Below, piece after piece: positions 22,801 to 35,395 of a stretch of 64,000 nt of DNA. This stretch comes from Plazaster borealis. Taxonomy: Eukaryota > Echinodermata > Asteroidea > Forcipulatida > Labidiasteridae. The position numbers were made by a program, and so were the translations under genes. The notes under the pieces are model-generated. The model was not told where the DNA came from. It was given only the letters and a program-made list of their open reading frames with translations, and did no database searches. Every line of letters begins with the position of its first letter. The stretch's first letter is position 1. The stretch lies in NCBI GenBank assembly GCA_021014325.1, contig CM037464.1:8711127-8775126 (forward strand). The letters are read 5' to 3'.

Positions 22801-25800
22801 ACAAAGCATCTAAATTACGACAGGTTAAACATCCATTTAAATAAGCATGCACACCTTCCAAAATGTTAACACTTCAGACAAGATTGTTCCACTTTCCAAA
22901 AATTATTTTATTTTAGATAAATAGACTTCTGATGTGCTGAGGTAGCAAGACGAACAGACTGAGCTTGCAAGTCCAGAATTTCCTGTTACAAGACCACGAA
23001 TAAACTAATAGTGTGCTCCATCATCAGGCATGATATTTGGCCAATGGAAAAAGTAGGAACATTTTACTGAGTAAAAGGGCTGGCCTACAGGTAAACTTGG
23101 TCAAGGCTTTGGTAGACTTTTCAGGCTATTAAAATTTTAAAAAGTCAGATTCTTCTGAAGGCAAAAAAAATCAGAAATCAAATTAAAGTAGGAAGAATAT
23201 CATGCCTGCATCATTCATGTCATTAGGCTGTGTTCCAGGTAAGTTGAGGTACATGTAATTCCAACCATTTTTTCCATACAAACTAACTGGGGTTTTTTGT
23301 GTGATGCCCAAAGCCAATCAGCAAAACACACACGCAATATTACCATATATACTGTACACTGGCATGCAAACCTAAAGTTTGTCAAAAAACAAGGAAGGTG
23401 CCTGGCACTTTGAGACTTTGAACTGTGTTTTTCAATTTTCAACAAGTTCAATGGCACAGCTCACAGCTGAGAAACCAAAAACAAGGATAACAGCTATGAG
23501 CTGAAAAGTTGCATTCCTGTGAACAAGCACAAGCAGACATGAGCCCAGGGTTGATCCTTCTGTTGCATACAACGATGCAGTACAATAGAGACCAACATCC
23601 TACAATGTACTAGGGCTAAAGCAGACACCAACTTGACAATGAACATGTACGTACCCATTGTTGTGCTTTGTATGGCTGAGTTACCAACAACAATCGCAAA
23701 TGTAGTATTTTGTTACCACCAGTTATTGTACCTCAGTGTGTGGTCTGACACCCACAAATGGAACCCATTCCACACATATTCTGACATTTCTCCCTGGGGA
23801 GCCTGGGGAGCTCACCCTCAATCTTAATCTTGACCGTCACTAGATTCAACAGTACGCTAATTCTACCTCCATGGTCCTCCGTATTACATTGTACATGTAC
23901 ATTGTACTTCAGCAAAACTAGGACCCAATTTCATAGAGCTGCTTACATGTAAGCACAACAAGGAGCTAAGCACAATAACATTCTGATTTCAAGAATAAGG
24001 TTAACCAACCAAAATACCATTCCATATTTCCCATTTGTGGCTGTTATCCTGTTTATTTTTGCTAATCAGAAACTTTCTAAGCAATATAGAGCTGCTTAAT
24101 CAGCTCTACATGTATAAAACTGGGCTCAGCACTCTACCAGCACTCAAACACTCTGAGTTATTATTATTATTATTAGGTTTTCGGCACAACAGCCGAAAAC
24201 CTATTGGCATTGTACTGTTTTTGTTTGTTTGTTTGTTTGGTTTTTTTTCTGTGTCTTCGTCTCCTCATGGAACCTTCTTTTACAATTTTCGCAAAAAAGT
24301 GAAGATTGCACAGACTTCAAACTTATCATGTACTTAAAACCGCAACTTTTTCGGAATGATAACATCATCGATGACGTCATAACATTAAAGTTTTAAAATA
24401 ATGTGAAGTATTTTAAAAGGTCATAACTAGAGAACCATTAATGATACATTCATGTACAAGATACAATGTAGTTCTTAATGCATAATAGAAATCTACCACA
24501 AAGTGTGACCCCATGTGACCTTTACTTCCGGTCGAAACCGGACGTTGAAGTTATTTAAGTTAAACATGGTACATAAATAGTCATTATATTATCTGAAAGC
24601 CCTTTAACGGTTCAACAGATCTTTCATGGGGTGCAACCCCATTTGACCTTGACTTCCGGTTCCAACTGGAAGGTTTTGGGTTTTTTCAATTCATATATTA
24701 AGAACTACTTATAAAATCAACATTTTTACATCAGGTTGTATGCCATTGAGCCTTCACGAACTTGTTCACAGACATGTTACCAAATTGACCTTTACTTCCG
24801 GTCATAACCGGAAGTTCAAATTTCAAAATTCAAAATGTTGTATCTCATTACCTAAAAAGGGTTCAGACTTGAAACTGCTTAGATAACACTGCAACTGTTT
24901 CAAATTGATAACGTCATCGATGACGTCACAATATTAATTCAACAATTCATATTTTAAAAAATCATATCTGGAGAATCACAAAAGGTACATACATGGTATT
25001 TGCACTATATAAAAGCTCTTTAAGTACTACACAAATCTTACACAATGTGTGACCCCATGTGACCTTTACTCCCATCGAAACCAGAAGTTGAAATTTCAAA
25101 TTCAAAAGTTCATAAGGTATAACGTCATGATCACGTCATCAGTTTTCAAATTAAGCTCGATCAAAGTTTCCAATTTCAAAAATGCTAATTTTTAGACCCC
25201 CAATTAACTTTTCTAAATCTTTATTTCAAACAAACATGTGTACAAAATTTTCAATTTAGTTTTCACACCTCAGCTAATTTCGAAAATGTATACACCGAAC
25301 ACCTTGTTTTTTTTTAAAAATCTTAAATCTAGTTATTATTATTGTTAATATTAAAAGATTTATAATTAGTGAGGAATCTTGGGGTTATATATTTGAAAGC
25401 AACCTTTATCTCGATCCACATCTGTTAAGTCTGTCGTGCTGCATCTTTCCGCATTCATAAAATTGGCAAACTGCAACTACCTTGACCAAAACTCCTAGTC
25501 CATGAGCCAGCCATACTTGCCGGTACCAACTCGACCATTTCTAATATCACTTTTTTGTTACAAATAATGCAAACCTTGCCATTAACTAAACCATTTAAAT
25601 AGTTAAATATAATATTAAATATGGTGTTTACTGAAAATGAAGAATGTATTACCTGTATAATGCACAACAGCCGTTTGACCTAGCTTGGGAAACGTTGTAC
25701 CTGTGGTACATGTAGGTATAAAACAGAACTGAGATGTCAAATTCTACATTATACAAATATGAACAATACAAAAACAGCAATATGTACAATGAAGGAACAG

Positions 25801-28042
25801 TACACTGTTCCTGCCTAGTTTTGGAGGGTTTGGGGTTGTTTTTTGTTTTGTTTTGTTTTTAACTCAGTGCTATTTACTTATCTGGCATGACAAGACTCTG
25901 TCTCTGCACATTGTGTCTCAACACAACCAACTTGTTAAAATTTATCAAAATTATTTATTGAAATTAAATTTAATTGCGCAAATTCTTTACAAATCATGTT
26001 AAGTTATTGCTTTCAAGATATATCACTTCACCAAATTCGGGTAGTAATATTGTTTTTTGTGAGAAGATGACACTTACGAGTCCGAGAGAGTTATGACTGA
26101 ATAGATATTCGGGTCAATGTTGCTTTTAGGTGCACTTCACTTTTTCATTTGACTGCGCTGTTGTTTTGTGTTTTTGTCGCCGGGTTTCTGCGCTGCGCTG
26201 CTCTCGAAGAAACATGTACATGACATTCGCTGGAGAAAGGAAGTCCACGTCCATATGCTATGCCAACACTTTTCTACTGGAGTTTGTGTCCACTTGGAAG
26301 ACAGTTTTATGAATGAAACTACGGGTTTGCAATAGAGGGCGTGCTATTGATTCGGAATAGAATCAACCCATCCAGAAATGGTCGAACGTGCAGGTGATGA
26401 CTTTTCTTGAACTTAGATTTGAAGCCTCTTCAAAAAGTTTTAAATTTTGTATAACTTTGTCGATATTGGATACTTGGTGAGTTTTTACTTTTAAGACATG
26501 TTTAACTTATAAAACTTAAAAGGTAAACTGATCAACGTTTTTTTGTTTAAGATGTCTCAAAGAGATTGCAACAAAAACAACAAGAATCCAAAAAGTGATA
26601 CGGAACTGCAACTGGTCAAATGACTGTCTGTACCATCATCCTACATCATACATGACGTAATTACAAACTGAAGTCATTCACTAATTGAAATTCAGCATCG
26701 AAAAATCTAAATTTTGTTGGGGTGGGTGCGTGGTTGGGTTTTAAAAAAGTTTGAAATAGATCAAAATTGTTTATCATTGACTTTTCGGAATACTTTCTTA
26801 GGCAGTATGGAGTCTCAAATCCAAACTAAATGATCGACACATGCCGAAGGCATAAAAAAAAAATTGTTATGTTGGCGTAACCCGACCGACCCTAAAAAAA
26901 CGGCCGACCCTGGATATTTTTATTTATTTTCAACTTTTTTTCCCCCAGCTGAAGTTTTGTCAATGATTAAAAAAACAATTTTCCTACCACAAAACGAAGC
27001 CGAAAGTGAGAAAAAAACCTGACACCCTTTTCTTTATATTTTGAATGTCAGCCCCAGACACTCTCCAGCCCTGGGAGAATGATTGACACTCCTATTGAGA
27101 TCTAATTACGTCTTATCTTAATCCTCTGCAGTTTGTTATACATTATTGTTTCAGTTTGTAATACTCTTGCTTCAATCAAACCACAAGCGCTACAATGTAT
27201 GTCTTTGTAGTTTTATGACCTGGTTCTGTGACCCTTAAGAGTGGGTATAGACGATGTGACCTGTGACATCACATGTTTACAAAAGAGCCACAGAGCCTGG
27301 ACTTCCTGCAGGCACAATTTGTACACAGACTAATGGAATAAAACATAAAATCTTATATTTTATGGAGATTGCACTGTCTAATTCCTATCAACTTTTGATA
27401 TGATGAAAGGGGGCACATCTCAAAACTTGTCCAGCTTTTACTTTCATAATTCTTGGATTTATGTGGAAATTATGACACAAAATGTCAACTTTCCCATAGG
27501 ACCTGTGTAGTATCTTGCCTGCCAGAATACCCAAAGAATGCACAAGGTCACACTTATTGTAAACAAAGTTCACATGGTCTATAGTGATAGTGTTCTATTA
27601 AACCTGGAGAGTGTGTTGACATTTGCTGGCTTAAAGTTTTGATTTGAAGGGTAGAAACAGGTAAACAGTTAACTGGAATTCACAAGTTTCGTTTCACTGG
27701 TGGAAAAAAAAAAAAAAAAGAATCCCGACCTACGTACCCTATTTTTTCTGGCCCGTTACGCCAACATAACATTTTTTGTTTTAGGCCTAATGATGATAAG
27801 GTCGAGTTGTCACAAGGCAAGGGTTGTTTTTCCGTCAAGCTTGACCCCAACACTGCAACAGAAATCTCAGGGCACCACCCTTGTGACAACTCGACCTCAA
27901 TTCAACTTAACATGACTAAAAATAAAATGGAAGCTCGAGACTGTTGTATGATGAGTGAGGTTAGTAGTATTGCTATGAATCATTTGCATTTGCGATATAT
28001 CTTACCGTCACCAGGAGACAATTGTTCAACTTCTACACCCAT
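19892..28042 (-). CDS. FKBP1A: FKBP12 peptidyl-prolyl isomerase, complete, five exons
   Basis: Coding exons in transcript order are 28042-28006, 25700-25653, 22717-22605, 20667-20594 and 19946-19892, giving exactly 108 residues plus stop, the family length. Exon products are [29 protein letters not shown], a segment with [17 protein letters not shown] and [13 protein letters not shown], then [18 protein letters not shown] through [20 protein letters not shown] to IE. Every residue of the FK506/active-site pocket I can check is kept: Y27, F37, D38, F47, V56, I57, W60, Y83, H88 and F100. The enzyme isomerises Xaa-Pro bonds in the cytosol; family members also bind ryanodine/IP3 receptors and TGF-beta type I receptors. 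Vertebrate FKBP1A and FKBP1B cannot be told apart here, so read this as the single FKBP12 orthologue. The last intron is U12-type. Introns hold several MITEs. Confidence 0.96.
19947..20593 (-). other. U12-type AT-AC intron in FKBP12
   Basis: On the minus strand the exon end CACCCAGGAGT is followed by ATATCCTTTC, an exact match to the U12 AT-AC 5' splice consensus. The 3' end is TGTCCTTAACTCCTTTGCAC, with the U12 branch motif TCCTTAAC about 11 nt before the AC. No GT-AG pair gives an in-frame join here. With AT-AC borders the codons GGA GTT ATC CCA (GVIP) form, as the family requires. Confidence 0.9.
20054..20527. mobile_element. TIR element with TTAA borders inside the U12 intron
   Basis: The left arm TTAAAGAGGCCTCCAAGGTC and the inverted right arm TTAAAGGGTGACTCCAAGGT extend for about 60 bp with mismatches (CAGTTTTGTGAT also shared). 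TTAA at both borders resembles a piggyBac-type target duplication. No transposase is present. The element makes up about 470 of the intron's 647 bp. Confidence 0.75.
24174..25311. repeat. Repeat family Q, copy 1 (internally repeated CTTCCGGT...AACCGG motif)
   Basis: It starts with a hairpin (AGGTTTTCGGC...GCCGAAAACCT) preceded by (TTA)n. It contains four spaced copies of a TGTGACCCCATGTGACC / TTTACTTCCGGT...AACCGGA unit (about 24505, 24634, 24775 and 25045) and ends CACCTTG. A relative lies at 57300-58280. It lies in an FKBP12 intron. The class is unknown; a hairpin near one end and no clear TIR at the other would fit a Helitron-like or novel non-autonomous element. Confidence 0.65.
26850..27787. 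mobile_element. TIR element M (TTATGTTGGCGTAAC ends)
   Basis: TGTTATGTTGGCGTAAC near the left end is inverted at 27756-27772 (GTTACGCCAACATAACA), with A-rich and GGTCGGG-like stretches inside both ends. The interior includes the sequence shared with 290-600. No transposase frame is visible. It lies in FKBP12 intron 1. Confidence 0.7.
27799..27897. mobile_element. 99-bp hairpin MITE with perfect 19-bp ends
   Basis: AGGTCGAGTTGTCACAAGG and its exact inverse CCTTGTGACAACTCGACCT bound 99 bp. It lies in FKBP12 intron 1, 109 bp from exon 1. Confidence 0.85.
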
Positions 28043-28291
28043 TTTATTTTGCAGATTGTGATGTTTTAAAACGAATAACACAATATCTGTCGCGTTGAGA
28101 GCTTTATGTGGGTTTAGTGCACTGGACCAAAGGCCTACGCTGTGTGACGTCAGAGATCGCACAATCTTCGACAAGGGAGGGCGCCATAATGAGACGGTTT
28201 ACAGGTGAAAACACGCACCGCACAAAATAATAAAAGGGACTTGCTGCTTGCTCACACAGTACACACGCGAACTACAGAAACGTAAAACAAA
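28043..28291. promoter_or_regulatory. Possible bidirectional promoter of FKBP12 and a small divergent ORF
   Basis: The 249 bp between the FKBP12 start codon and the divergent ATG at 28292 must contain FKBP12 5' UTR and core promoter unless an upstream non-coding exon exists. It includes TGTGTGACGTCAG (CRE-like TGACGTCA variant) and is more GC-rich than its surroundings. No TATA box was identified. Confidence 0.35.
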
Positions 28292-28423
28292 ATGTCCGAG
28301 CCTGTCTGTGATGGTAAAGTTTACGTAACGTCTGATGATCAATTCCCCTATAACGAAGGAGTTTGCTGGATAAAATATACATGCGGAGGAATCTATTCCT
28401 TTGAAGATATCGTATGCGATTAG
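28292..28423 (+). CDS. Small divergent ORF, 43 residues, Cys-containing
   Basis: The ATG has a good context (AAAACAAAATGTCC) and opens 43 codons ending in TAG. Residues include C6, C25, C31 and C42 with the stretch FPYNEGVCWIKYTCGG. That spacing faintly resembles a single-domain von Willebrand C module, in which a Trp and Cys pairs follow a Pro/Gly turn. There is no signal peptide. It could be a short first exon, using the GTATGC at 28412 as donor, or chance. It sits head to head with FKBP12. Function unknown. Confidence 0.3.
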   Translation: MSEPVCDGKVYVTSDDQFPYNEGVCWIKYTCGGIYSFEDIVCD

Positions 28424-28442
28424 GATCTTACAGTGATCCAAA

Positions 28443-28990
28443 CAGATCCGGTGTCACAGGGAATTCTGTCCCCGCACAGCGGTCCGGGGGGACAGAATCC
28501 CCTAGGGAAATGTGTCCCCCGGCCAGGGTTTTCTGTCCGCCAGGGGAATTTGTCCCCCCTCTCACATTTGTTCCCTTGTTTGCCTCTGTGCGACACTTGA
28601 AATCTGTTTAACTATATAAAATCAAGCATGAGAATGGGCGATGATGACAAAACCGGAAATCCATCGTACGAAAAATAAATCGGAAAATTCCAACGCTAAA
28701 AATGCATATCCGGATTCTGGGCAATGTCCGTAAATTGGGCAAAGTGACCCAGGCGTCAGCGCCGCACTCGGTGAATTGTTGTCAGTAGAAGTTTTCTTTT
28801 CAAAGTCTCCACACACAAAAATGTTCCTTTGCTTAAAATTATTGAATAAAATAAGTAACAATAAGATAATACTTCTATTATAAACCAGCAAAGCCAGGTG
28901 AAAGCAAGTTTATTGATCATGTTCCGTCGGTGGACTCGTGCCTGGGGGACATATTCTCCGTTGGAGGACACAATCTCCGTTGAGCACGGC
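28443..28990. repeat. Scattered GGGGGACAGAATCTCCGG-type motifs
   Basis: Variants of this G-rich motif and its inverse occur at 28480-28560 and 28943-28995. The same motif recurs at 30596-30640, 35880-36045 and 36735-36765, always as small clusters with inverted partners. Element G (about 29016-30540) appears to split one such cluster. Confidence 0.6.
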
Positions 28991-29015
28991 GGACAGAATA
29001 ACCTAACGAGAGACA

Positions 29016-30540
<1,525 letters not shown>

Positions 30541-30885
30541 TCCTATGAGATACTGTCTCGGGGGACGTTGTACCCTAGACAAGCCAGGTAAAGTTGTCCG
30601 GGGGGACAGATTCACCGGGGGACAGAATCTCCGTCCACACCGGCAAGAAGTTCCTTCCTCCATGGTTAAACGTCAAAGTTTTACTGTCACCATCTCTTCT
30701 TGTTACAAGTGCAGGATAGACAAATAAGAGGAATGTAGAGACGAGGCTTGGTTATAAGAATTAATACAGGCAAAGTTTATTTTAGGAAGCTGACCCATAA
30801 CAGACTGTGCAAGTCTCGCGCGTATCGGAACGAGAAAACACGGTAAACGAAGAACATATTTTTTCTGAAATCAAATCTTGGTTTT

Positions 30886-31430
30886 AAAGGCACTCTGAAC
30901 ACGTTTGGCAATAGACCTTATGCACATGACGTCATTTCAGTAGGGCGCCCTCGCCTAGAGGTCAAAAGGAGGTTGTTCATTGGCCAATCCTGTGCGCCGC
31001 GCGTACAAATCTGTGCGTTTCGATTGTTTCGTCATCGTTTTACCTCTAAGATGGCGGCTGGATGACGTCAATGCATAAGGTCTATTGTCAAAGACCAGTG
31101 TTCTCACTTGGTGTATCCCAGCATATGCATAAAATAACAAGCCTGTGAAAATTTGGGCTCAATTGGTCAAGTACTTGCAAGAAAATGATGAAAGAAAAAA
31201 CATCCTTGTTGTACAAATTTGTGTGCTTTCAGATAGGAATAAAAACTTCTTGCAAGAAGTTTTTATTATTTTAGTGAGAAATTACCTCTTTCTCAAAAAC
31301 TACAATACTTCAGAGGGAGTCGTTTCCTACAATGTTTTATACTATCAACAGCTCTCCGTTGCTTGTTACCAAGTAAGTTTTTATGCTAATATTTTTTTTG
31401 GAGTCATTACCAAACGTGTACGATACCTAA
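30886..31430. mobile_element. Element B (AAAGGCACT...GATACCT ends) inserted in family A
   Basis: It separates two stretches that are adjacent in the intact copy (CAAATCTT.GTTTTAAA and AATCTGAACAACAAAAAT). Its body (GGGCTCAATTGGTCAAG, AAAACTACAATACTTCAGAG, GCTTGTTACCAAGTAAG) is typical of a short TIR element. Shorter relatives are at 32297-32490 and 37416-37762. It contains element C. Confidence 0.75.
30912..31085. mobile_element. MITE C (TAGACCTTATGCA...TGCATAAGGTCTA) inserted in B
   Basis: The inverted ends TAGACCTTATGCA, with TGACGTCA just inside, bound about 174 bp with TA at the borders. It sits between GGCAA and TTGTCAAAGACCAG of element B. A second copy (TATAGACCCCTTGCA ends) is at 51291-51445 in a DDX43 intron. 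Confidence 0.8.
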
Positions 31431-31880
31431 GATATATCAAAGAAAAAATCTGAACAACAAAAATAGTCATTTCAATTTTTATAAAATCAGTTTTAGCTTT
31501 TTAAATACACAAGTAATTTGTTAATTATTATGGAATGAAAATTGAAACTCGGGACAAGGATGCTTTATTTGATCTTCACTTTTTAGAAACCACTTTGTAA
31601 TTAAATCCATGCCCGAATAATGTGCAACTACTAAAAGCACGTACGCAAAATTAACGCGTGACGCAGTTTATATTGGACACTGACGCCACAACGATAGACT
31701 GCAATGAAAAGGCTTATCACACATCAAAACAAGCGTTTACTTAAGTTTTGTATAGGAGGTGGGCACACATTCTTTTCTTTTTTTGCAGTAACCGGAATCG
31801 GAGGTCAAGTATAATTATCTGGTTTTCTTCGTAATATTACGGAGCCCCTAAAGGGACATAAAAAAAAAATTAAAAAAAAA

Positions 31881-32173
31881 ATTATCTCGTGCGCACGACA
31901 TATTATCTCGTGCGCACGACATATTATCTCGTGCGCACGACATATTATCTCGTGCGCACGACATATTATCTCGTGCGCACGACATATTATCTCGTGCGCA
32001 CGACTTATTATCTCGTGCGCACGACATATTATCTCGTGCGCACGACATATTATCTCGTGCGCACGACATATTATCTCGTGCGCACGACTTATTATCTCGT
32101 GCGCACGACTTATTATCTCGTGCGCACGACTTATTATCTCGTGCGCACGACTTATTATCTCGTGCGCACGACA
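31881..32173. repeat. 21-bp minisatellite, left arm of D (about 14 copies)
   Basis: The unit ATTATCTCGTGCGCACGACA(T/C) contains the 12-bp palindrome TCGTGCGCACGA. Copies differ mainly at one base (CATATT or CTTATT). Open frames across the array arise because 21 is a multiple of three. Confidence 0.97.
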
Positions 32174-33799
32174 TAATTCGGGATTCTTGGAAAAGCAGCC
32201 AGTCGTCACGCCGCCATTGTTATCACACACGTGAAACACACAACACAGACATAACAAGGTCAAGGAGATCGAAAGATTGGAAAGACAACTGTTCAAAGGC
32301 CCTGTACACTATTGGTAAGATCGAAAAACACAAATGTTTACACATTCACACACATCTTACATGATTTAAAGATGGTTGAAAGGGTTCCTTACAATATTTC
32401 TGCCTAAAATGCTATCGTTTCTGAGAAATGAGTAAAACAATAGTTTTTATAACGCGCGATATTTTGAAAAAACAGAAAACATTTGAGGTTTTTGCCCCAA
32501 TTCGCAAATATTTACGTGAATATTTACGTGAATATTCACGATTTGTGCCCTAATCGCAAATATTTACGTAAATATTTACGATTTGTGCACCCAAACGCAA
32601 ATATTTACGTAAATATTTGCGATTTGTGCACCCAATCGCAAATATTTACGTGAATATTTACGTAAACATTCACGGTTTGTGCCCCAATTCATAACAAAGT
32701 AAGTGTACCCTTCATGTTGTGTAAAAGAAGAATATTGTTATTCCATAATCTGACAGACCAAACCACTGGGCACACTTAATTTGGAGGTGGCTAATTCGGA
32801 TCACTAATACCTAATTAGCCGCTAGAATACACGCCCTCTTCTTGTGTTCAGCGGCTAATTAGGTATTAATTAGTGATCGGAATTAGCAACCTCCAAAATC
32901 GAGTGTGCCCAGTGGTGTGGTTCTGTCAGATTATGGAATAAAAATGTATCTTTTATCCAACATGAAGGGTACATTTACTTTCGGCGAGTGCAGTCATAAT
33001 AATAAGTATTTGTGTTTAACGCATGATAGAAAATGGCGTGTATTTTAGCGGCTAATTAGGTATTAATTAGTGATGCGAATTAACCACCTCCAAAATTAAG
33101 TGCGCCCAGTGGTAGGGTATATAAGATTATGGAATGAAATTTCATTTTTTTTGCAACATGAAGGGTACATTTACTTTCAGGCGAATGCAAGTTTTTCAAC
33201 AGTTGTATGTTGGTCTGTGGTGAGGTCTTAATTGTGGCGGATAATTACTCACTAATTGGTCAGCCAAGTATGCTCAGTGATCTATGTTTTTTCAGAATTC
33301 TGAAAACAATTATACTAATAAAGAAAAATTATAAAAAAATCGCTCAAATTAAAAAGAATTAAGGGGGAGACAGAAATGTTACCGCCTTGAACTACATGGA
33401 ACTATTGAATAAGCAGAATCCGCGGATGGAAATTCTGGCCCAATACGCGGCTAGCTTCAATATTCACGGTTCACGGATGACTGGGTTTGAGACTTTGGGC
33501 ACAAACCGTGAATATTACGTAAATATTCACGTAAATATTTGCGTTTGGGTGCACAAATCGCAAATATTTACGTAAATATTTGCGATTGGGGCACAAATCG
33601 CGAGTCACGTTTACGTAAATATTCACGTGAATATTTGCGATTAGGGCACAAATCGTGAGTATTCACGTAAATATTCACGTGAACATTTGCGATTGGGGCA
33701 CAAATCGTGAATATTCACGTAAATATTTGCGAATTGGGGCAAAAGCCTCGAATATTTACGTAAATATTCACATAAATATGTATGTTTGATGTCCCTTCA

Positions 33800-34275
33800 G
33801 GGCCACCATAGTTTTGCCAGGCATAGTTTTGAGTTAATGTAGTTTTTCTGTGTTTATTTTCTTTAACATTGTACTTGAAGTTGTAGTCAATTAGATCGTC
33901 TTCCTCCATGATTAGATGGAGTTAATTACTCCGACTAGTGTAGTGCAGCATCACTAAACACATTCTTTACAACTGAGATTAGTCTCTTTGTGAAGCTCTA
34001 CTTAAAGTGAAAGTAGGCAAAAACAAACAAACAAACAGTCACAACTCCCGGGGGCCTGTAAAATCAGGGCAGGCAGAGTCGCCTCGTATACCGTGCTATA
34101 GCGTCGCCAGGCCCCCTCTACTCTGCTGCATGCACCGCACTGCACTGCACTATACTAGTCGGAGAACTCCATCTAATCATTGACTACACTGGACTACAAC
34201 TTCAAGTACAATGTTAACGAAAATAAACACAGAAAAACTACATTAACTTACTCAAAACTATGCCTGGCAAAACTT
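33800..34275. mobile_element. Inverted repeat F nested in D
   Basis: Arms of about 150 bp (AGTTTTGCCAGGCATAGTTT...GTACTTGAAGTTGTAGTC and the inverse) surround a roughly 180-bp centre with TGCACCGCACTGCACTGCAC. The arms match almost throughout, so this is a recent palindrome or a transposon within D. Confidence 0.75.
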
Positions 34276-34421
34276 TACACAGTACACGGTGATTAATACA
34301 GGCTTCTTTAAACAGTTGTCTTTCCAATCTTTCGATCTCCTTAACCTATGTCTGTGTTGTGTGTTTCACGTGTGTGATAACAATGGCGGCGTGACGACTG
34401 GCTGCTTCCAAGAATACCGAA

Positions 34422-34719
34422 TTATGTCGTGCGCACGAGATAATATGTCGTGCGCACGAGATACTAAGTCGTGCGCACGAGATAATATGTCGTGCGCACG
34501 AGATAATATGTCGTGCGCACGAGATAATATGTCGTGCGCACGAGATACTAAGTCGTGCGCACGAGATAATATGTCGTGCGCACGAGATAATATGTCGTGC
34601 GCACGAGATAATATGTCGTGCGCACGAGATAATATGTCGTGCGCACGAGATAATAAGTCGTGCGCACGAGATAATATGTCGTGCGCACGAGATAATATGT
34701 CGTGCGCACGAGATAATAT
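34422..34719. repeat. 21-bp minisatellite, right arm of D (about 14 copies, inverted)
   Basis: The same unit as the left arm in reverse orientation (ATGTCGTGCGCACGAGATAA). Rare variant units (AGATACTAAG) occur twice on this side only, so the two arms are not perfect copies of each other. Confidence 0.97.
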
Positions 34720-35204
34720 GTTTTTGTTTTTGTTTTTTTGTTTTTTTTTTATGTCCCTTTAGGGGTTCCGTATAATATTGTCGCCCACATAAAACTCTAT
34801 AATTATGGCCCAGAAGCTGGAATACGCGTGAGACTTGCACAATCTAGGGGTATACAGTAGCACAATAATATTGGTAGCGTAAAGGTTATACAAAGGTCAC
34901 GTTTGGTTCTTATATCGTGCCTGTAGTGTGCTCTGTATCAGATTTGTGTTTTCTCCTGAAAAGTCCAAGTTTGCTCAATTCACGCTTTAGGGTCGGCATA
35001 CTGATTATGATTCTATGATTCGCTGCCAAAGAGCACAGGATTTCCCTGTAATTTAATCCAAGCTAGAAATAAACTTGTATCAATAAATCCCGTTCCATGT
35101 TGTCTGTCCAACATTGCAAAATCATCCGACAACAATTGCACGACTTTACGTCCTTATGAAGGACAACCTGCCCCAATGTCTGTTTTCAATGACAAATTTT
35201 GAAG

Positions 35205-35395
35205 TTGTGGCCGCAAGATAGGCTATTAAGTGGCGGCTGCACTGGGATACAATGGCGGCCGCAAGCTAATAAGTACGGCCGCCACTTATTATCCCCGCAA
35301 GATAATAAGTGGCGGCCGCACGATACTATAAGTGGCGGCTGCAAGGACGCAAGATACTAAGTGGCGGCCGCAAGATACTAAGTGGCACCAATGGG
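35205..35395. repeat. GTGGCGGCCGCAAGATACTAA degenerate tandem repeat
   Basis: Roughly eight degenerate units of about 20-22 bp, several containing the NotI palindrome GCGGCCGC, with one inverted segment (GGCCGCCACTTATTAT). GC-rich in an AT-rich neighbourhood. No coding sense is evident. Confidence 0.8.

Larger units (their letters stand above)
31838..34772. mobile_element. Fold-back element D, 2.9 kb, with 21-bp minisatellite arms
   Basis: The ends TACGGAGCCCCTAAAGGGAC and its inverse (GTCCCTTTAGGGGTTCCGTA) are flanked by TAATAT at 31832-31837 and again at 34773-34778, a 6-bp direct duplication. The full family A copy carries TTATAT uninterrupted at the same point. Behind each end lie poly-A/T and a 14-copy 21-bp array, then about 120 bp of unique arm (GTCGTCACGCCGCCATTGTT and its inverse). 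The interior holds a B-like fragment (32297-32490), AT-rich palindromic arrays (32497-32690 and 33495-33775), hairpins built on CACTGGGCACACTTAATTTG (32740-33140) and inverted repeat F (33800-34275). No transposase is recognised. Confidence 0.85.
30802..34846. mobile_element. Family A element opened by nested insertions
   Basis: The left end (AGACTGTGCAAGTCTCGCGC at 30802) and the right end (GCGTGAGACTTGCACAATCT, to 34846) match family A. Pieces at 30802-30885, 31440-31837 and 34779-34846 follow the order of the full copy at 2458-3101 in reverse orientation. Element B interrupts it at 30886-31430 and element D at 31838-34772. Part of the A interior next to D is also missing. Confidence 0.85.

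Noticed and set aside
31805..32296. 163-codon ORF with repeated RAHEII blocks, and its counterpart at 34289-34840
   Set aside because: Translations of the 21-bp minisatellite arms of element D; the unit length is a multiple of three, so frames stay open by chance.
31881..34719. CRISPR-like regular repeats
   Set aside because: Units are contiguous without unique spacers, the genome is eukaryotic, and the arrays are arms of a transposon.
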